From Trichomonas vaginalis G3 (taxonomy: Eukaryota > Parabasalia > Trichomonadida > Trichomonadidae): DNA of 64,000 nucleotides. The notes under the pieces are model-generated. The model did no database searches and was not told where the DNA came from. It was given only the letters and a program-made list of their open reading frames with translations. The stretch covers positions 62,001 to 126,000 of the forward strand of contig NC_067205.1 in the NCBI RefSeq assembly GCF_026262505.1. Direction: 5' to 3'. This document shows positions 20,358-31,281 of the stretch, in pieces; the stretch's first letter is position 1, and each line of letters starts with the position of its first letter. A program made the position numbers and the translations under genes.

Positions 20358-21857
20358 TTACAAGTCTATATTAAAACTCTTCAATGTGTCTCTGATTGTT
20401 TCTATTAGAAGCCCGGCTTTCTCAAATGAAGAGTTGATATCTTTTAATTCTTCGATTTCACCCAATGTTGAGAGATCTTTGAATTGGTCTATATAAAGAG
20501 AAACTAAGTTTTCATCAGCTGTAACAGTATTTAATAGATCTAAAACTAATTCTGTGTAGTTTGTAGCCGCTTCTGGAGATAATACGCTCATTGGCTCTGA
20601 ATTCTGAATGAATTCGGATTTAAGCAATAAAAGTTTATCAAATTCTGTAAGAGAATTCAATGATTTTGATATAGTGAAGAATATTGACTTTTGAATAGAA
20701 ATATTGGAGTCTACATAAGCATCTAATAGTTTTGGAATGATGTTAAGATTGGAAATCTGAGATATTTCTATACAAATTATTCGGCAAAGATAAAAAATGA
20801 AGTTTTGATTGGATTCTTCACTAATACCATAAAATTTATACCATATAAGATCCATGTCAATGTTTTGGAATATAGAATCTCTGAAATCTTTGAAATCTGA
20901 TAAATTATGTAGACAAATCATGTAATTTTCTTCAAATTCCGGAGCATATTCTTCTTCATTCGTATCAATTTGTTCTAATAAACGAAACATGATTGGCAAG
21001 AGTTCTGAAAAATATTTTAAAGAATTATCCGATTTCCAGTATTTTGTAATGGCACTAAGTACTCCTAGACATCTAGAAATAACCTTCAAATCATCATTTA
21101 ACTCAATCATTTCAATCATTTTCCTTGAACATCTTGAAAATAATAATTCAAGTGTTTCTAATTGTTCTTTTTGTTGTTTTAATAGTTGTGATAAAACTGT
21201 CTTTATAACTGTTAATGTTGTGAAAACTAATCGATCAGTACATGTATTTAAGAACTCTAATAAAGTTAATAAAATATTTTCTATTATTTCTGGTTCATAA
21301 ATATTAGAAAATGAAATGTTTTCTATAATGAATAAAATACATTTGCATATTATATGAATTTCGTCATCATCTAAACTTTCTGGTTCTGGATTTGAAATAA
21401 AACTTGATTTTTCGTATATTTCTGAAGTACACACAAGTCTTTCAATGAGTTTTTCTAATGTATCTATGTCAAAGTAAAATTTGATAAGTTCATTATCTTC
21501 AAATGAAGTTAAAAGGTTCAAAAACGTTAAATTTCCTATAATCATATCAATATTATTGAATAATGTTAAATTTTCAATAATTGCATCTTTAAAATGTTCG
21601 TTTTCTCGCAATGATGAAATTATTGATTGATTATCTGTAAAAGATGTAAGAAAACAATGCAAACATTTGAATATTTCGATCATTGTATCAATACTACAGG
21701 CATCATTATTCTTGTTTGCATATGTAAAGTTTTCTAATAATTGATTGAACAAAATTCCATCGAATTTCAATGTATCTTTTTCAAAATCCTGTTGGATTAT
21801 CTGATACATATTCATATTGATATTTATTTCTTCAGAATCATTTACTATTCCATCCAT
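20358..21857 (-). CDS. helical-repeat (ARM-like) hypothetical protein
   Basis: A 499-residue, Leu/Ile/Asn/Glu-rich all-helical protein. Paired amphipathic helices of about 40 residues recur (for example TMIEIFKCLHCFLTSF, NLTFLNLLTSF and ELVLDLLNTV). This looks like an ARM/HEAT solenoid, though I see no named motif. I chose the ATG at 21857; the frame is open 13 codons further to a TTG, with a stop beyond. There is no signal peptide or membrane segment. It is probably a cytosolic scaffold, which is inference from the fold type. Confidence 0.75.
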   Translation of the reverse strand: MDGIVNDSEEININMNMYQIIQQDFEKDTLKFDGILFNQLLENFTYANKNNDACSIDTMIEIFKCLHCFLTSFTDNQSIISSLRENEHFKDAIIENLTLFNNIDMIIGNLTFLNLLTSFEDNELIKFYFDIDTLEKLIERLVCTSEIYEKSSFISNPEPESLDDDEIHIICKCILFIIENISFSNIYEPEIIENILLTLLEFLNTCTDRLVFTTLTVIKTVLSQLLKQQKEQLETLELLFSRCSRKMIEMIELNDDLKVISRCLGVLSAITKYWKSDNSLKYFSELLPIMFRLLEQIDTNEEEYAPEFEENYMICLHNLSDFKDFRDSIFQNIDMDLIWYKFYGISEESNQNFIFYLCRIICIEISQISNLNIIPKLLDAYVDSNISIQKSIFFTISKSLNSLTEFDKLLLLKSEFIQNSEPMSVLSPEAATNYTELVLDLLNTVTADENLVSLYIDQFKDLSTLGEIEELKDINSSFEKAGLLIETIRDTLKSFNIDL

Positions 21858-22092
21858 AAAAGCATAAAAATTATCCAGAAAAAAATGTTTTGACAAAAAT
21901 TTGGAATATCGCTCTAAAACAATTCAAAAAAAGTGTCGAATTTCAATCTAAAGCTTGGTCATTTTCCTTGCTTTTAACACATCTAAAAACGAAGATTTGA
22001 TAATATAAATATATGGTTTATAACATTATAGTAAAAATAATGAGTAATCTTGTTCATGAAGTAATTTTCAAAGAGTTTAGATATAGTTATTT

Positions 22093-22938
22093 TTATTGAA
22101 TTGTAATAATTTCGAAGAGAGGTGCATAATATATTGCACCAGGATTAACCAATCTTGTACATTTTACTTGAAAACAAGATACTTGATTATAAGAAAAAGT
22201 CGTTTGATAATCATATTTTTCAAGTGATGTAAAAGTCATATCAGGACGATTTTCATTTGATGAACAATTTATAAACTTTACTTGATATGGTCCAACTAGA
22301 TAAGCTTCTTTATTTAATGAATCAATAAATAGACAATTTTCGAATGTCGCAATGCATGAATCGACGCAATAAGAATGCGAATGACCGGATGCTTCAACAA
22401 AATCACAAAAAGATGCAGTGTAATTTGTTCGAACAAATTCAATAAAAAAGAAATCAAAGCATTTATAAACCTTAATAAACTTCATGAATGTATCGGGCTT
22501 TGAGTCAAAAATAGTTATAAGGCCAGAACCGGATTTTCCGTAATTGTTAGTTCCATTACACAAAAGCGAAACACATTTATCACCAGACATACAAACACAA
22601 CTGTCAGAATATACTGTATAATCTTTAGCACATAAATAGAAAGAAGATTCGTTCAGATTTGATTGTGATTGTTTTATTAACATCGCATTTCCAAATTTTG
22701 CATTTGTTTTTAAATTGGATGCACATCCATAAAAACAATTAAAACTTAGATTAGTGGGACTATTGTATAAGTATATTGCACCACCTTCTAATGAAGATGT
22801 GCTGTTCAGAAATAAACAATTTTCGATTTCAAAAAAATATTTAGCATTCGAGATGCTGATACTTCCACCATTGTTTGAAGATGAAAAAGTATCAAAGGTG
22901 CTACATGAAACTCGGGAAGTTTTTAATTCATTATTCAA
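22093..22938 (-). CDS. beta-helix paralogue B of the tandem array
   Basis: A 281-codon frame of the array family. Conserved blocks in order: R(V/I)SCSTF, a GGSISISNA strand, SSLEGGAIYLYNSPTNLS, a FYGCAS(N) turn, an AKD(Y)T segment, NGTNNYG, an F(V/I)EFVR block, and a C-terminal SYNQVSC. This is the same beta-helix ladder as its neighbours. The codon that aligns with ATG in copies D and F is TTG here, and an in-frame TAG stands five codons upstream, so no standard start is visible. No signal peptide. The shared upstream motif lies only 22 bases away, as if about 100 bases had been lost. Function unknown. Confidence 0.7.
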   Translation of the reverse strand: MNNELKTSRVSCSTFDTFSSSNNGGSISISNAKYFFEIENCLFLNSTSSLEGGAIYLYNSPTNLSFNCFYGCASNLKTNAKFGNAMLIKQSQSNLNESSFYLCAKDYTVYSDSCVCMSGDKCVSLLCNGTNNYGKSGSGLITIFDSKPDTFMKFIKVYKCFDFFFIEFVRTNYTASFCDFVEASGHSHSYCVDSCIATFENCLFIDSLNKEAYLVGPYQVKFINCSSNENRPDMTFTSLEKYDYQTTFSYNQVSCFQVKCTRLVNPGAIYYAPLFEIITIQ

Positions 22939-22959
22939 AATATATTCATTCTATCACAT

Positions 22960-22978
22960 GTGATATAAAATTGAGAGA
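22960..22978 (-). promoter_or_regulatory. conserved array motif upstream of copy B
   Basis: The sense strand reads TCTCTCAATTTTATATCAC. Near-identical blocks lie upstream of copies C, D and F. It may be a core promoter, since it contains TCAATTTT, resembling an Inr, and TATATCAC. Confidence 0.55.
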
Positions 22979-23330
22979 TATTCAATAAATTGAATTGATT
23001 CAAAAAAATGTCACAAAAAGAGCAATTATTCTATATGCTGATATTTCATCCTCTAAAGCAAGTTGATATCTGGATAAATAATTAAAACCATAAAAAGGGT
23101 GTCTAAATTGAAAATCAAGATGAAATTGATTATAAACTTGAGAGAACTGATATGATTCTTGGAATATAAGTTATATTAGCCATACTTATATCGTAATATC
23201 AAATAAAGCACTCAAGTGAAACTTTTTTAGAAATCCAATTGAATAATCAAATCTTTCATTAAAAAATTGACATCAATTAAAAGTGTCAAATAAATTGAAT
23301 GGAATATTTGAAAGAATCTAGATTAATTAA
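22979..23330. other. array spacer, no gene seen
   Basis: About 350 bases between copies B and C. AT-rich; I see no further motif. Confidence 0.5.
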
Positions 23331-24194
23331 CTAATAATTATTTACTATTATATGAAAAGACAATGATCTCAAGAGTTTATCATGATAAACTTGACCTACC
23401 ATTAAGAAATTGGAACAGAGGACTTGGTTACAAACTCTTTTATCATATGCAAAGTTCCTTTTGATTTCTTCTCTTATAACAGAAGTTGACTTCCAGCTTT
23501 GTTTGTTTTCATTGGATGTACAATTAATATATTGTACTTGACACGTTCCAGAATTATAAGAATCTTTATAAAAATTATCAATGAATACACAATTTTCAAA
23601 TGTGACAACAGTATCTACAAGACAAAAAGTGAAAGTTTGGCCAGAAGCTTCAATAAAATCACAATACGAGACAACAATATTATTTCTCACAAACTCCATA
23701 AAAAAATAATCATAACATTTGTAAGCCTTATTAAATCTAGAAAATGATCCAGGCTTCGTATCACGAAACCCCATCATACCAGAACCTAATACTCCGTAAT
23801 TATTTGTTGCATTACAAGAAAATGAAATGAATTTTTCTCCTGATGAGGTGACACAACTGTCAGTGCATTTATCATGATCTTTGGCACACAGATAACAAGA
23901 GGACTCACAAAATGTCGATTCAGATTGTTTAAGCAGCATCGCATTTCCAAATTTGCCATTGGTTTTTAAACATGAAGTGCATCCGTAAAAACAATCAAAA
24001 GTTAAGTTTGTTGCGCTATTAAATAAGTATATTGCACCACCTTCGAGTGAAGATGTGCTATTTATAAAAATACAATTTACAATTTCAAGGGGAGCAGACG
24101 CATTCGAGATGCTAATGCTTCCACCATTATCAACTGATGAAAGTGATGCGAATGTGCTGCATGATATTCTGGAATTTTCAAAAGTAATATCCAA
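23331..24194 (-). CDS. beta-helix paralogue C of the tandem array
   Basis: A 287-codon frame with the full set of family blocks (RISCSTFASLSS, NGGSISISNAS, SSLEGGAIYLFNS, FYGCTSCLK, ATNNYGVLGSG). The aligned start codon is TTG (TTG GAT ATT). The C-terminus is a few residues longer than in its neighbours. No signal peptide or membrane helix. The shared upstream motif lies 122 bases from the first codon. Cys pairs are conserved with copies B, D, F and G. Function unknown; surface-type by family resemblance. Confidence 0.7.
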   Translation of the reverse strand: MDITFENSRISCSTFASLSSVDNGGSISISNASAPLEIVNCIFINSTSSLEGGAIYLFNSATNLTFDCFYGCTSCLKTNGKFGNAMLLKQSESTFCESSCYLCAKDHDKCTDSCVTSSGEKFISFSCNATNNYGVLGSGMMGFRDTKPGSFSRFNKAYKCYDYFFMEFVRNNIVVSYCDFIEASGQTFTFCLVDTVVTFENCVFIDNFYKDSYNSGTCQVQYINCTSNENKQSWKSTSVIREEIKRNFAYDKRVCNQVLCSNFLMVGQVYHDKLLRSLSFHIIVNNY

Positions 24195-24315
24195 AATAAC
24201 TCCAAACTTATCTTTATTTTAATGGTTTATTGTTTTGTAAAGTCCCTTAAGAGAACTTCAGGGACATTTTAAGCTCCAAATCATAAAACGAATACATTGA
24301 AAAACGAAATGAAAT

Positions 24316-24334
24316 GTGATATAAAATTGAGAGA
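24316..24334 (-). promoter_or_regulatory. conserved array motif upstream of copy C
   Basis: The sense strand reads TCTCTCAATTTTATATCAC, identical to the block upstream of copy B. It is followed by ATTTCATTT, which also fits an Inr. Confidence 0.55.
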
Positions 24335-24556
24335 AAAAATACATCAAATTTCATAAAAATTCAACAGATTCCCAATTAAATATTGATTGCATTTCAATAA
24401 GGGAAATTGTATAGTTTCATATGTTTTCAATAAGAACACATAATGAGATTTCGTTTCTAATGTAGCTTTTATAAACAAATGTTTTGCGAATGAAATTATA
24501 AATTCCTTTCATTGTTAAACAAGCTTAAACTAGATCTAGACTCTTTAAAATTTTTA

Positions 24557-25391
24557 TTAAATTACAACTAATTCGATGAGTGATATATAATAGATTGGAA
24601 TAAAATGAACAAATCTGGAACATGGAATTTGATTGCAAATTATTTTATTCAATGAAAATGTCATTTCAAATTCTGATTTTTGAAGAGGAGAATACGTCAA
24701 ACTTGGTTTATTTTTATTAGAAACACAATTGATATATCGAATTGCTGGAGAATTATGTAAATCAACTGGCTTATTAAGTGCATCAACAAATACACAACAT
24801 TCAAAAGTAGCAGTGCATTCTACAATACAGAACGAATAGTCTTGACCAGAATCATCCACGAATTCGCAAAATGATACAACATAACTACTACGAATAAATT
24901 CTATAAAATAATAATCAAAGCATCTAAAGACTTTATTAAATTTCAAAAATGTGCCTTCTTTTGTTTCATAGATAGAAATGAATCCAGCGCCCTCTTCCAT
25001 GATTATAAGTTCCGTTAGAAAAAATGGAAATAAATTTTTCATAATGAGAGCTTAGACAGCTGTCCGAATACATCGTGAAATCAATAGAGCACGAATAACA
25101 AGATGATTCATTAAAATTTGACACAGACTGACGACTGAGCATCGCGTTTCCGTACTTGTTATTGGTTTTACAATTGGAAGCGCAACCATAAAAGCTATTA
25201 AAGGTTAAATTTGTTGGACTACTAAATAAATATATTGCACCACCCTCTAATGAAGATGATGTGTTAATAAAATTGCAATTCTCAATTTCAATGGGAATTT
25301 TCGCATTAGATATGCTTATGCATCCACCATTGTTTGGTGATGAATACGAAGCAAAGGTACTGCATGAAATTCTGGAATTTTGGAATTCCAT
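24557..25391 (-). pseudogene. beta-helix paralogue D of the tandem array, one frameshift
   Basis: The array family read in two overlapping frames, 25391-24966 and 25042-24557. The first part starts with a true ATG (MEFQNSRISCSTF) and reaches NGTYNHG. The second resumes at EGAGFISIYETKEG in the matching family position, so the shift lies near 24995-25010. All conserved blocks are otherwise present at the usual spacing. The shift could be a real lesion or a sequence error; the lack of other damage argues that any loss is recent. The shared upstream motif is 125 bases from the ATG. Confidence 0.7.
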
Positions 25392-25515
25392 TGGAAATTT
25401 ATTTCCAATCTGACTTGGATTTTAATCTTTTATTCCCTTAGATAGCTATTACAGCATGCTGCTTGTTCTTCTTCTTGCTCTAGTTCTTAAAATGAAAGAA
25501 TGGAAGATTTAGAAT

Positions 25516-25534
25516 TTGATATAAAATTGTGAGA
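25516..25534 (-). promoter_or_regulatory. conserved array motif upstream of copy D
   Basis: The sense strand reads TCTCACAATTTTATATCAA, a two-base variant of the block at copies B and C. Confidence 0.5.
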
Positions 25535-25981
25535 ATTTTGATGTATTAATTCTTCAATTTTTGTATTGATCTCGTTTGAAGATCCTATGCTCTGGAATAA
25601 ATAAGAATTCATGAATATGTTCAAAATTCAAAATGTCAAGGAATTTATTTAATCTAAAGTTATGGAAAGATTCTTCAACTTTTTAAAAACTAATTTCTTA
25701 TGCGAGTTCTTATTTTTCACACGTTTTTATAAACCCTCAATTAATTGATATGTACTCATAAGTTGTTTAAGCATTAAGTAATCATTGCAGATTCGAATTT
25801 TATATGAAATACTCAATAGCTATAATCTTTTATCGAAATTGAGTCACTTAACTTTATTTTTTCTTTAGCTTTCACAATTTATATTTAATCTTCATTAAAT
25901 TAATTATAATCAAATCCATGAATTTTAGAATAAGATCAATAATACATTCTTACGATTAAAGCGTTCACTAGAAGATATTTT
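25535..25981. other. array spacer, no gene seen
   Basis: About 450 bases between copies D and F; AT-rich, with no clear features. Confidence 0.5.
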
Positions 25982-26827
25982 TTATTGAAGTGAAAGTAAT
26001 GTGAAGAGAGATTCTAAGTAGATCATATATGGGCTAACAAAATTTGAACAGGCAACTTGATTACAAACAATTTGATTAGAGGAATATGTAATTTGAAAAT
26101 CTGATTTATCGAGTGATTTATGTGTCATGCCTGGATGATTTTTATTTGATGTACAATTTATAAACTGCACGTGAACTTCTCCTACTAGAAATGGATCGTT
26201 ATTTAGTGCATCAATAAATACGCAATTTTCGAATGAAGCAGTACACTCTACTAAAGAATATGAACTAATTTGTCCAGTTGCATCAATAAATTCACAAAAT
26301 GATGCGGTAACAACAGGTCTTTCAAATTCAATATAAAACCTATCAAAGCATTTATAAACTCTATTAAATTTTACATATGAGCCTGGTTTCGAATCGTGAA
26401 TTCCTATGCAGCCAGAGCCTTCTTGTCCGAAGTTATTTGTTCCATTGCAGGAAACTGTAATAAATTTACAAAATGTGGAGCAAACGCAGGTATCAGAATA
26501 CATTGTACTATCTTTAGCACACATGTAACAAGAAGATTCATTAAAATCAGATTGAGTCTGACTTACAAGCATCGCATTTCCGTATTTTCCGTTTTCTTTA
26601 CAATTTGAGGTGCATCCATAAAAATAGTTATATGATAAGCTTATTTCGCTATTATTAATGTATATCGCCCCACCTTCCAGTGAAGATGTGCTATTAATAA
26701 AATTACAATTCTGAATTTCAATTGGAATTTTTGAATTTGAGATTCCAATGGTTCCACCATTTTCTGTAGATGAAAAAGAGGCAAATGTACTGCATGAAAC
26801 GCGGGAAATTCTAACTTTAATTTCCAT
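25982..26827 (-). CDS. beta-helix paralogue F of the tandem array
   Basis: A 281-residue intact frame that begins with an ATG (MEIKVRISRVSCSTF). All family blocks are present: NGGTIGISNSK, SSLEGGAIYINNS, FYGCTSNCKENG, GTNNFGQEGSG, CFDRFYIEF and CEFIDATGQ. It is the best candidate for an expressed member of the array, but it still has no signal peptide. The ~130 bases between the upstream motif and the ATG contain a hydrophobic open stretch (LLGFAAFFILEL) that ends in stops before the gene, so it is not joined to it in the DNA. Function unknown. Confidence 0.75.
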   Translation of the reverse strand: MEIKVRISRVSCSTFASFSSTENGGTIGISNSKIPIEIQNCNFINSTSSLEGGAIYINNSEISLSYNYFYGCTSNCKENGKYGNAMLVSQTQSDFNESSCYMCAKDSTMYSDTCVCSTFCKFITVSCNGTNNFGQEGSGCIGIHDSKPGSYVKFNRVYKCFDRFYIEFERPVVTASFCEFIDATGQISSYSLVECTASFENCVFIDALNNDPFLVGEVHVQFINCTSNKNHPGMTHKSLDKSDFQITYSSNQIVCNQVACSNFVSPYMIYLESLFTLLSLQ

Positions 26828-26958
26828 TGAATTCCCATATTATATTCAAATCGATCTTGATATGCATGCCTTATTATTGTATAAAGTCATTTAATGGAAG
26901 TTCTAAAATGAAAAATGCTGCAAAACCTAATAAGACCGAAAATAGAGATGTGAGAAAT

Positions 26959-26977
26959 GTGATATAAAATTGAGATA
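26959..26977 (-). promoter_or_regulatory. conserved array motif upstream of copy F
   Basis: The sense strand reads TATCTCAATTTTATATCAC, nearly identical to the other copies, 132 bases from the start codon. Confidence 0.55.
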
Positions 26978-27250
26978 AAAAAGGTTATTTTTATCTAGCA
27001 TAAAAAAGAGTATGTGGGGGAAAAATTTATCTGCGGATTTCAAGAAATAGAAGGATATTTAGACCCATAAATTTTATGAGCATGTATCCTAAATATTATT
27101 CAATAAAGTGAATGAATCATTCATCGATAATTTAATAAAGTTGTCTAAATTACTGTTGTGTTTATTGTTTATTCAAAGCAAGCAGAAGAGACAAATAATC
27201 TCGTAATAAAAAATCTGAAGATTTTGAGATTTCCAAGAACATGACAATGT

Positions 27251-28096
27251 TTATTGCAATGTAGCAATTTCGAAGAGAAATTCAAAATAGATTAGTCGAT
27301 GGTTAATAAATTTTGAACATTGAACTTGATTACAAACTATTCGATCATATGAAAATGATGTCTGAAAATTGGTTTTTTCAAGAGAAGTATAAGTCATATC
27401 TGGTCTATTTTCATTTGATGAGCAATCTATATATTGAATCGTAATTTTGCCATATTGATATATAGGCTTATTTAATGCATCAATAAATACACAATTTTCG
27501 AAAGTAGCAGTTCCTTCAGCAATACCAAATGAACTTACTTGGCCAGATGCATCAATGAAATTACAGAATGATGCAGTGTAACTACTTCGTCCATATTCAA
27601 TATAAAACCTATCAAAACATTTATAAACCTGACAAAATTTAACATAAGTTCCTGGTTGTGAATAATGGATTCCTAAAAAACCAGATCCTTCAACTCCGTA
27701 GTTATTTGTTCCGTTTCCATATACGGATATGAACTTATCATTAGATGAATAAACGCACGTGTCAGTATATACTATATAGTCTTTTGCGCACAAATAGCAT
27801 GAGGATTCGTTAAAATCAGATTGAGAATATTTAATAAAGATTGCGTTTCCGTATTTTCCATTATATTTACAGTTGGAAGCGCAGCCAAAAAAGTAATCAT
27901 AAGATAAGTTTGTTGGACTATTATATAAGTATATTGCGCCACCTTCTAATGAAGAAGTGACGTTAATAAAAATACATTTCTGGATTTCAATTGGAATTTT
28001 AGCATCTGTGATGCAAATGCTCCCACCATTGCTTGGTGATGTGAAAGAAGCAAAGGTGTTGCATGAAATTTTGGAAATTCGAATATCATTTTCCAA
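27251..28096 (-). CDS. beta-helix paralogue G of the tandem array
   Basis: A 281-codon frame with every family block (RISKISCNTFAS, NGGSICITDAK, SSLEGGAIYLYNS, CFDRFYIEYGR, CNFIDASGQ). The aligned start codon is TTG (TTG GAA AAT), and an in-frame TAA stands four codons further upstream, so no ATG start is available. No signal peptide. The upstream motif is degraded but recognisable about 124 bases away (ATATCACATTT retained). Its relationship to copies B and F is close, especially in the C-terminal half. Confidence 0.7.
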   Translation of the reverse strand: MENDIRISKISCNTFASFTSPSNGGSICITDAKIPIEIQKCIFINVTSSLEGGAIYLYNSPTNLSYDYFFGCASNCKYNGKYGNAIFIKYSQSDFNESSCYLCAKDYIVYTDTCVYSSNDKFISVYGNGTNNYGVEGSGFLGIHYSQPGTYVKFCQVYKCFDRFYIEYGRSSYTASFCNFIDASGQVSSFGIAEGTATFENCVFIDALNKPIYQYGKITIQYIDCSSNENRPDMTYTSLEKTNFQTSFSYDRIVCNQVQCSKFINHRLIYFEFLFEIATLQ

Positions 28097-28239
28097 ATTT
28101 TCAACAAATTAGTGAAAACTATACTTTCTAGTCAGGTTTTATTATTTCCTAATGCTAATATAAGTTGCTTTACCGATGCTTTTTGAATAGAAGTAGAAGA
28201 TGATGGTCTCAGGTGAAATGTGATATGAAAAAAATCGTA

Positions 28240-28618
28240 TTTGAGACAAATCTTCTTATAAACATTTTGAGCCATTTTCTCATTTAACTAACAGATTTGA
28301 CTGACATATCCAAGTAGAGAAAGGCAGAAACTTTCAAGTCTATAGAGCAAACCAATATTTTCTCTCTATTTCTCATCTATGAACAATTGTATAATGAAAT
28401 ACCCATCAATTCGATCCCTTGATTAAATGAATTTGTAACGACGAAAAATAACTGAAACAATTTCTAAATTCAACTATCAAAGAGCAAAACTATCTTTCCC
28501 ATGAATGAACAATCGATACTTATCATCATCAGTGATAGAATTCATCGATAAAAAGTAAAGTTATATAAAAAAAAATTAAGAATAAATTTGGAGTATAGAA
28601 AAAAAACGTTTAAAGCAA
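28240..28618. other. intergenic region, no gene seen
   Basis: About 380 bases between the array and the V-ATPase gene. I see nothing supported. Confidence 0.5.
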
Positions 28619-30109
28619 TTATTCCTGGCGAGCTTGTCCGTCACGAGCGTAGAATTCCTGGAGTGTCTTTGTATCGATACGCTTGAGTGACTCCTTTGGA
28701 AGAGTTCTGAGTGTTTCCCAAGCCAAGTCGAGAGATTCGAAGACGTTTCTAGCCTCGTAAGGACCTTGTCTCAAGAATCTGTTTTCGAATCTTTCGAGGA
28801 ACTCGATGTGCTTCTTATCTTCATCAGTGAGAGATTCTTCACCGACGACAGCCTTCATAGCGAGGACATCCTTACCCTGTGCGTAAGAAGCGTACATCTG
28901 GTTGGAGACTGAGCCGTGGTCCTTGCGTGTGAAACCTTCACCAATAGCGGACTTCATAAGACGGGAAAGGGATGGAAGCAAGTTGATTGGTGGGTAAATC
29001 TGTTTGTTGTAAAGCTGACGATCGACGTAAATCTGTCCTTCAGTGATATAACCTGTAAGATCAGGAATTGGGTGAGTGATATCATCAGAAGGCATTGTAA
29101 GAATAGGAATCTGAGTGATGGAACCTGGTCTGCCTTTAACACGACCTGCACGCTCGTAAATGCAGGCAAAGTCAGTGTACATGTAACCTGGATATGAACG
29201 ACGACCGGGAACTTCGGATCTGGCGGTGGAAACTTCACGAAGAGCGTTAGCATATGAAGTCATATCTGTAAGAATGGCAAGAACGTGCATGCCTTGCTCG
29301 TAAGCGAGGTATTCGGCGGTAGTAAGTGCAATACGTGGTGTAACGAGACGCTCAATTGTTGGATCGTTAGCGTGGTTCAAGAAAAGAACGACACGCTCCA
29401 TGGAGCCGGACTGTTCGAAGTCTTGCTGGAAGAAGGAAGCGGTAGCCTTGTTAACACCCATAGCACCGAAAACAATAGCGAAAGACTCCTTGGAGTTATC
29501 ATTGACGTCTTTGCCCTTATGTTGGACAAGACCGGACTGACGGCAGATCTGGGCAGCGATCTGATCGTGTGGAAGACCGTTTGCGGAGAAAATTGGAATC
29601 TTCTGGCCACGAGCGATGGAGTTCATGACATCGATGGAGGAAAGACCTGTCTGAATCATTTCTCGTGGGTACTGACGATCGTATGGGTTAATTGGTTGGC
29701 CTTCGATATCAAGATAAGCATCAGCAAGGACTGGTGGACCGTGATCAAGTGGCTGACCGGAACCACTGAAAACACGGCCAAGCATATCGGTGGAAACTGG
29801 TGTGTGCTGTGTTTCACCTGTGAATTCAAGACGTGTACGCTTGACATCGATATCTGTTGTACCTTCGAAGATTTGGACGACAGCTTTGTTGCCCTGGACT
29901 TCGATAACTTTACCACGACGCTCACTGCCATCACCAAGTGTGACGCGGACGATTTCTGAATAACGTGGGAACTTGACATTGTCGCAAATAACAAGGGGAC
30001 CGTTGACGGATGTAACAGTGCGATATTCTATACGTGGGTGAACAACGTAGTCGCGTAACGCCGCGGCGACGTTGGCCTCATGAACTTGTTGCTCAGTTAA
30101 TTCAGCCAT
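28619..30109 (-). CDS. VMA2: V-type ATPase subunit B
   Basis: A 496-residue non-catalytic B subunit of the V1 sector, which drives proton pumping into endomembrane compartments. Seen: an N-terminal beta-barrel ([13 protein letters not shown]); the nucleotide-binding core without a P-loop Lys, as expected for B ([18 protein letters not shown]); [77 protein letters not shown]; and a helical C-terminal domain. The length matches the family. The start is an ATG. Codon use is richer in G/C than in the neighbouring surface genes, as expected for a highly expressed housekeeping gene. Confidence 0.98.
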   Translation of the reverse strand: MAELTEQQVHEANVAAALRDYVVHPRIEYRTVTSVNGPLVICDNVKFPRYSEIVRVTLGDGSERRGKVIEVQGNKAVVQIFEGTTDIDVKRTRLEFTGETQHTPVSTDMLGRVFSGSGQPLDHGPPVLADAYLDIEGQPINPYDRQYPREMIQTGLSSIDVMNSIARGQKIPIFSANGLPHDQIAAQICRQSGLVQHKGKDVNDNSKESFAIVFGAMGVNKATASFFQQDFEQSGSMERVVLFLNHANDPTIERLVTPRIALTTAEYLAYEQGMHVLAILTDMTSYANALREVSTARSEVPGRRSYPGYMYTDFACIYERAGRVKGRPGSITQIPILTMPSDDITHPIPDLTGYITEGQIYVDRQLYNKQIYPPINLLPSLSRLMKSAIGEGFTRKDHGSVSNQMYASYAQGKDVLAMKAVVGEESLTDEDKKHIEFLERFENRFLRQGPYEARNVFESLDLAWETLRTLPKESLKRIDTKTLQEFYARDGQARQE

Positions 30110-31281
30110 ATTTTAAGTTCTGAAGATTTACGGGGGTTTTGACAAGACGGCCATAGAACGATCAGCTTTGAAACATCTATCGTTCAATAAAGTGGGTATG
30201 GATTTTATTATAGAATATTAAAGTACTACCTAGACTTGTCTGAAATGTCATTGATTGGTGACTCATCTTACAATCCAAAATTATCAAACATTAAAAAAAT
30301 CAGATTTGAAATGAGAAAATGTTTTGATATGTTACTGGTATTCGATTGTTATGCAAATTAGGTCGAAAAATTTTTGAAAAATACGAGGGGATTGAAAAGG
30401 ATAAAATTAGACATTTTATACTTATATTTATGAATTGTTTCTTGATTTAAAAATTAATTTTAAACTTATTATGTTACAAAGATCTACTCAAAGCAAATTG
30501 TGTATTAAATTTAGGCTGTTGTTCTATGATTTACGATTAGTAGATCATCAATGTTGTTCATAAACATGGAGTTTATATAAAACCAATTAGATGAATATAA
30601 TTATTGGATATATATTTGATCAAAAGTATTCAAATCAATGGATAACGGATATTATGTTGCATGCCTATATCAGGATATTATATTTCTAGATCTGTTATTG
30701 CTTGATATGAATAATTAATCGAGACTATCTTCAAAAGAAATAAAAATGATGTTTTATATTGACATCATACTATTTCATCCTTAATTAGTATGATTTTGAT
30801 CAGAAAATGTATGTGAATCGTTTATTATCCACATGGAACATTTACGATGAAGTGTTTAATTTTCATTCCGTATTTGTTCAGAAATTAGGTGAAATTTTGA
30901 AAAGTGATCGGAATGAAAAATAATGATAATCCAATTTTCCAAGTTTTGAACATTGTTCATGTAATATAGTGATGTGTATGGAGAAAAGAATCTAATTAAT
31001 GCGATTTTCTAGTATCAATGAGTTATATTGTCCATAATTTCAAAAAACAAGTATTGAATCGAAGAGTCGAAATCCTATAGAATGAATATAATAGGACTTT
31101 AATGTAATAAAATAAACTCCTTGAAGTCAGAAATGAAAGTAAAAGAATTGGAATTGCATTCAGATTGGAGTCGTTCTCAATAAATCTGTCAATTATAATG
31201 TATGATATAACCCGGACTTAATCGAAAATTTTGAACGATAATTGAGTTTTGAGGCATTTCTCTCAAAAAAATAACGGATTG
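30110..31281. other. intergenic region between divergent genes, no gene seen
   Basis: About 1.2 kb; AT-rich, with no supported RNA or repeat. Confidence 0.5.

Noticed and set aside
29285-29959. Long plus-strand open frames inside the V-ATPase gene
   Set aside because: They are antisense shadows of a strongly conserved gene.
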